A stretch of DNA of 64,000 nt from JBLMXQ01 sp050257855. GTDB taxonomy: Bacteria > Acidobacteriota > Vicinamibacteria > Vicinamibacterales > CAVVIG01. The notes below the pieces were generated by a model. The model was not told where the DNA came from, made no database searches, and saw only the letters and a program-made list of their open reading frames with translations. The stretch covers positions 11,720 to 75,719 of the forward strand of contig JBLMXQ010000134.1 in the NCBI GenBank assembly GCA_050257855.1, given 5' to 3'. Below, in pieces: positions 60,835 through 64,000 of this stretch; position 1 is the stretch's first letter; every line of letters starts with the position of its first letter. The position numbers and the translations under genes are program-made.

Positions 60835-61617
60835 GTGCCCCGATTCAAGCTGACGATCGAGTACGCGGGAACCCGCTACAGCGGCTGGCAGATTCAGAAG
60901 AACGCGCGCACGGTGCAGGGCGAGATCGATCGTGCCGTGCGCGTGGTCACCGGACGCGCCGACTTCGAGCTGTACGGCGCGGGGCGCACGGACGCCGGCG
61001 TGCACGCGCTCGCGCAGGTCGCTCACCTCGACGTGGCCGGTTCGATGCAGGCCGGCACGCTGAAGCGCCGGTTGAACGACGAGCTGCCGGCCGACATCAA
61101 CATCCTCGACGCCAGGGTCGTGCCTCACCGCTTCCACGCGCGACACGACGCCATCGCGCGTTTCTACATCTACCAGATCGCGCGCCGGCGGACGGCGTTC
61201 GCCAAGCCCTACGTGTGGTGGGTGAAGGAGCCGCTCGACCTCGCGCGCATGCGCGGCGCCGCTGCGGCGTTCTCAGGCCTGCGGGACTTCCGGTCCTTCG
61301 CCGCCACCGATGACGACGAGGAGGCGCGGTCGTCCAAGGTGCTGGTCGACCGTGTCGAGATCGCGGAGCAGGGTGCGCTCGTGCTCGTCGGCATCGAGGG
61401 CTCGCACTTCCTCTGGAAGATGGTCCGGCGGATCGTCGGCGTGCTCGTGGAGATCGGGCGCGGCGGTCTCGAACCGGCCGATGCCGCACGGTTCCTGACG
61501 GAATCATCCGACGTTCCCGCGCGGCTCACGGCGCCGCCGTCCGGGCTGTTCCTGGCCGCAGTGTCGTATGCCGGCGAGGGGCGCCCCGGGCTGCGCGCGC
61601 CGTTCTCACTTCCGTAG
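60835..61617 (+). CDS. truA: tRNA pseudouridine synthase TruA (260 aa)
   Basis: Makes pseudouridine at positions 38-40 of tRNA. Visible are the N-terminal FKLTIEYAGTRYSGWQIQKN, the catalytic GAGRTDAGVHA (Asp53), FHARHDAIARFYIYQI, and EGSHFLWKMVRRIVGVLVEI. Length is normal. The GTG at 60835 begins at the usual N-terminus. The 3' end overlaps the DUF3810 gene by 12 nt in convergent orientation. Confidence 0.93.
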   Translation: MPRFKLTIEYAGTRYSGWQIQKNARTVQGEIDRAVRVVTGRADFELYGAGRTDAGVHALAQVAHLDVAGSMQAGTLKRRLNDELPADINILDARVVPHRFHARHDAIARFYIYQIARRRTAFAKPYVWWVKEPLDLARMRGAAAAFSGLRDFRSFAATDDDEEARSSKVLVDRVEIAEQGALVLVGIEGSHFLWKMVRRIVGVLVEIGRGGLEPADAARFLTESSDVPARLTAPPSGLFLAAVSYAGEGRPGLRAPFSLP

Positions 61618-62712
61618 CGGAATCCACCCGGGCCCGAACCGCACGCCCAGCATGAGTTGCACGACCGCCCCGTAGCTCGCGGCCCCTTCCTTGACGCGAT
61701 TGGCTTTGAGATAGCGGTCGTACACGTGCCAGCCGGCCGTCGACACCGCCGGGCTCACGTCCCGCGCGAGACGCTCCGCCACCGCACGCAGATCCGCTCG
61801 CGGGCCGGGCTCGAGGCGCGCGACGATGGCGGCCCGGTCGGCGCGCGGCACGGACGAGACGATCTCGCCGTAGAGCGAAATCCAGGCGCTGTATTGAAGC
61901 GACTCGGGTCCCTGCAGGCACGCCACCCACCCGATGAAGTTCGCCTCGCTCTCGTCGGCGTAGCCGGCGAGGTGGCTCCACTCGTGCAGGAGAACGAACG
62001 GGCGTTCGAACGGCAGCAGGTTGCCGGCGACCAGCGTCTCCAGCAGGTACGGGTCGGTCATGCCGGAGACGCCCGCCCGGCGGAAGTAGATGTCGAAGAG
62101 CGACCGCTTCGGCCGTCCGGGCAGGGCCAGACGCGAGGCGCCGAGCGCGCGCTCGGTCCGCGCGAAGACGTCTTCCAGCCGCTCGCGCATCTGCGCGTCA
62201 GCTGCCCAGCCCTCGGCGTGCGCGCGATTGTGGAGCGCATTCAACTGCGAGACCGCGGTCGCTGCGAGCTTGCGCGCCGAGTCGGACGAGACGGCGCCGC
62301 GCTCGAATTGCAGCTTGTCGGCCAGCGGCACGCGCCGGTAGTTGAGTCCCCACATTCCGAGGAACGCCACGTACAGCGCCGCGGTCCAGACGGCAGTGCG
62401 CAGCACGAGGCGCGCGCCTGCGCGCGCCCACGACAGGCGACGCCGAATTCGATCGACCAGCGCGGCGGCGACCCACGCGGCGAGGACGCCGCCGACGAGC
62501 AGGTCGAACAGAGCAAACGGGACCCGATTGGACGCGGATGTCACCCAGGGCTGCCACCACAGGTACGCACCTGACGAATAGGCCCGCTCGACGAACCCCG
62601 GCGGGATCGGCAGGAGCGCGGCGGCGCCGGCCACGAGCAGGAGCGCCGCGCGCCAGACGGCGCTGGCGTGAGGTCGCGAGGTCACACGCGCCGATGGCGC
62701 AGAATCCGGCAA
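61606..62712 (-). CDS. DUF3810 membrane protein with zincin motif (368 aa)
   Basis: Three TM helices in the first 125 residues (LLLVAGAAALLPIPPGF; ALFDLLVGGVLAAWVAAALV; AVWTAALYVAFLGMWGL) are followed by a soluble domain with FVLLHEWSHLAGYADESEAN. His243/Glu244/His247 make an HExxH site, with Glu254 or Glu256 as possible third ligand. This matches DUF3810, predicted to be a membrane-bound metallopeptidase. The first in-frame start is TTG at 62712; a GTG at 62685 is an alternative and neither has a good binding site. Confidence 0.75.
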   Translation of the reverse strand: MPDSAPSARVTSRPHASAVWRAALLLVAGAAALLPIPPGFVERAYSSGAYLWWQPWVTSASNRVPFALFDLLVGGVLAAWVAAALVDRIRRRLSWARAGARLVLRTAVWTAALYVAFLGMWGLNYRRVPLADKLQFERGAVSSDSARKLAATAVSQLNALHNRAHAEGWAADAQMRERLEDVFARTERALGASRLALPGRPKRSLFDIYFRRAGVSGMTDPYLLETLVAGNLLPFERPFVLLHEWSHLAGYADESEANFIGWVACLQGPESLQYSAWISLYGEIVSSVPRADRAAIVARLEPGPRADLRAVAERLARDVSPAVSTAGWHVYDRYLKANRVKEGAASYGAVVQLMLGVRFGPGWIPLRK

Positions 62713-62768
62713 GTCCGAGGCTCGAGAGGCGTTGGCGCGGCGGTCCGCAAGGGGTCGGGTCGATGCGG

Positions 62769-63233
62769 TCAGGGCTGCTGAGGCTTGTCGGCGACGGTGC
62801 CGGTGCCGGCCGGGCCCGTCGGAGAGTGCTCGAGAAAGCCGATGACCAGGAACGCGATGCCGAGAACCGCCAGGAAGCCGCCGATGCCGACCCCGGCGTC
62901 AGGCGCCTGCCCGGCGACCCCTATCAGGACCATCAGGCCGACGCCGAGGCCGATCAGGATGATGCCCGCGCGCCGGTGCCGGCCGGCGCCGCGCGGCGTC
63001 ACCCCCGGCCACACGCGATGCTCGAGACGGCTCATCGCGCGGTCGAAGCCGGCTGGGTCGACCTCGGGGGGCGGCACGAGACCCTTCTCGATCATGGCGA
63101 TGCGCTGGCGGATCTCGAGCTCGCGCAGACGCGATCTGTAGATCACGCTGGTAATCCCCAGGGCGAACACACCGACGATGGCAGCCACGGGGATGAGCAC
63201 CGCCACCATGCTGACACCGCTCCAGTCGGACAT
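62769..63233 (-). CDS. DUF6249-like membrane protein (154 aa)
   Basis: An N-terminal TM (MVAVLIPVAAIVGVFALGIT), a cytoplasmic stretch RELEIRQRIAMIEKGLVPPP typical of these small proteins, then two TM helices and a Pro-rich tail. The ATG at 63233 is preferred because GGAGGGG sits about 4 nt upstream; a GTG at 63236 is too close. It is divergent from the ECF sigma gene and both have matching ECF-type promoters, so it is probably in that sigma factor's regulon. Confidence 0.7.
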   Translation of the reverse strand: MSDWSGVSMVAVLIPVAAIVGVFALGITSVIYRSRLRELEIRQRIAMIEKGLVPPPEVDPAGFDRAMSRLEHRVWPGVTPRGAGRHRRAGIILIGLGVGLMVLIGVAGQAPDAGVGIGGFLAVLGIAFLVIGFLEHSPTGPAGTGTVADKPQQP

Positions 63234-63258
63234 CACCCCTCCAGAGGCCTCGGATCAG

Positions 63259-63289
63259 ATTAGACTGGAAGCCGGCGCCAATTGTTTCA
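63259..63289 (-). promoter_or_regulatory. ECF-type promoter of the DUF6249-like gene
   Basis: Reading on the minus strand: TGAAACAAT (63281-63289), a 15-nt spacer, and GTCTAAT (63259-63265). The predicted transcription start near 63252 gives a leader of about 19 nt containing the ribosome binding site. The elements are the same as in the oppositely directed promoter at 63303-63333. Confidence 0.6.
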
Positions 63290-63302
63290 CCAGACCGCCC
63301 TT

Positions 63303-63333
63303 TGAAACAATCCGCTGCCGGTCATGCTCTAAT
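63303..63333 (+). promoter_or_regulatory. ECF-type promoter of the sigma factor gene (candidate autoregulation)
   Basis: TGAAACAAT (63303-63311), a 15-nt spacer and CTCTAAT (63327-63333). Transcription would start near 63340, about 27 nt before the ATG. GAAAC and TCTA resemble the -35 and -10 sites of ECF sigma factors, in keeping with autoregulation. Confidence 0.6.
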
Positions 63334-63366
63334 ACACCGGCGGCCGCTCGCAGGTTCCCGATCTCG

Positions 63367-63915
63367 ATGAGTCCTCTTTCCGAGCGCGAGCTCGTCGAGC
63401 GCTGCCGTAGTGGCGACGAGAACGCCTTTCGCGAGCTCGTCGATCAGTACAAGGATCTGGTGTTCGCCCTGGTCGCGCGCACGGTTCAGGATCGGGCGCG
63501 TGCCGAGGAGCTGGCGCAGGACGTGTTCCTGCGTGTCCATCGCGGGCTGCCGTACTTCCGCGGCGAGGCGCGGCTCTCCACGTGGATCTATCGCATCGTT
63601 GCGAACGTGTGCGCGCAGGAGCAGGCGCGTCCGGGCCGCGCAGCCATTTCGCTCGACGATCAGCGCACGCCGGCTGCCATCGTACCCGCCGGCGACGACC
63701 GGCGCTTCGGCGAGCTCGAGCTGAAGGATCGCCTCGAAAAGGCGATCGCACGGCTGCCGCCCAACTACCGGCTCCTCGTCGCAGCGCATTATCTCGACGG
63801 CGTCCGGTACGAGGATCTGGCCGAAGCGCTGCAACTGCCGCTGGGAACGGTGAAGACACAGCTCTTCCGGGCGAAGCAGCAGCTTCGGAGACTGCTGGAG
63901 ACGGAGCTGAGGTAG
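63367..63915 (+). CDS. ECF-family RNA polymerase sigma factor (182 aa)
   Basis: Region 2 (residues about 10-80): GDENAFRELVDQYKDLVFAL, ARAEELAQDVFLRVHRGLPYF, RLSTWIYRIVANVC. Region 4 (about 125-180): KAIARLPPNYRLLVAAHYLDG, YEDLAEALQLPLGTVKTQLF. Typical RpoE-like length. The start at 63367 is the Met opening region 2; upstream codons in frame run through the promoter. An anti-sigma gene may follow beyond the window. Confidence 0.9.
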   Translation: MSPLSERELVERCRSGDENAFRELVDQYKDLVFALVARTVQDRARAEELAQDVFLRVHRGLPYFRGEARLSTWIYRIVANVCAQEQARPGRAAISLDDQRTPAAIVPAGDDRRFGELELKDRLEKAIARLPPNYRLLVAAHYLDGVRYEDLAEALQLPLGTVKTQLFRAKQQLRRLLETELR

Positions 63916-64000
63916 CGCGAGGCCGCGCGACAAGCGTCAGTTCGGCCGGCGCGGCGGGATGGGCCCCGCACCGACACGCGAGGCCGAGAGTCTACGCTCG
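63916..64000. other. right-edge sequence after the sigma gene
   Basis: No gene start is recognisable in these 85 bases. The expected anti-sigma gene, if present, begins outside the window. Confidence 0.4.

Noticed and set aside
63281..63311. Inverted repeat read as a repressor operator only
   Set aside because: The repeat is better explained by two divergent -35 elements because each is followed at the same distance by TCTAAT. An operator role in addition is not excluded.

Overview
The window is GC-rich DNA, densely packed with protein genes, from a Gram-negative bacterium: it has a secretin, a predicted outer-membrane barrel and many signal peptides. Gene content suggests Acidobacteriota, probably class Vicinamibacteria. 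The pointers are a PadR regulator beside a MacB-type permease with an N-terminal prefix domain, a DUF1552/DUF1592/ankyrin cluster, several S9 peptidases and a Tad cluster with its own AAA+ ATPase. This assignment is inference from gene content; no rRNA or other phylogenetic marker is present. I found no tRNA, rRNA, CRISPR array, transposase or prophage.

Layout. 0.3-2.5 kb: secreted or outer-membrane proteins of unknown role. 2.9-7.5 kb: a two-gene unit encoding a LodA-like quinone-cofactor oxidase fused to a von Willebrand A domain, overlapping a LodB-like flavoprotein. 7.5-9.6 kb: a duplicated DUF1259 protein and a cytosolic HTH-GAF protein. 9.85-17.4 kb: an ArsR-type regulator followed by six tightly coupled genes for a membrane complex related to energy-converting hydrogenase-4. 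Its large subunit has lost all four [NiFe] ligand cysteines, so it is an Ehr-like complex and not a hydrogenase. 17.4-22.8 kb: a cysteine-synthase-like enzyme, a membrane protein, a zinc-ribbon protein, and a divergent PilZ coiled-coil/PEGA pair.

22.8-35.1 kb (minus strand): a complete Tad/Flp pilus operon. In transcription order it encodes two Flp pilins, prepilin peptidase, TadE-like, CpaB, secretin, TadG-like, CpaE, CpaF, TadB, TadC, an AAA+ ATPase, an ICMT-like membrane protein and a DUF192 protein. A near-perfect sigma-54 promoter lies upstream of the first pilin, and two hairpins separate the pilins. 35.5-41.2 kb (plus): a small membrane protein, a large acidic pseudo-receiver protein, a PPi-type phosphofructokinase and an AarF/UbiB kinase. 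41.3-45.4 kb: an S9 peptidase, a secreted protein and an O-methyltransferase. 45.4-51.3 kb (minus): ankyrin, DUF1552 and di-heme DUF1592-type proteins. 51.5-57.6 kb: an M20 peptidase, a prolyl oligopeptidase, a 46-residue zinc ribbon and an FHA-GAF-PP2C phosphatase. 57.7-60.8 kb: PadR and a MacB-like permease. 60.8-63.9 kb: TruA, a DUF3810 metallopeptidase-like protein, and a divergent pair (DUF6249-like membrane protein and ECF sigma factor) with matching ECF-type promoters on both strands.

The most notable items are the LodA-vWA fusion, the cysteine-less hydrogenase-like complex, the sigma-54 promoter of the pilins, the mirrored ECF promoters, and a recurring TAnnnT box 5-6 nt before start codons that suggests leaderless mRNAs.
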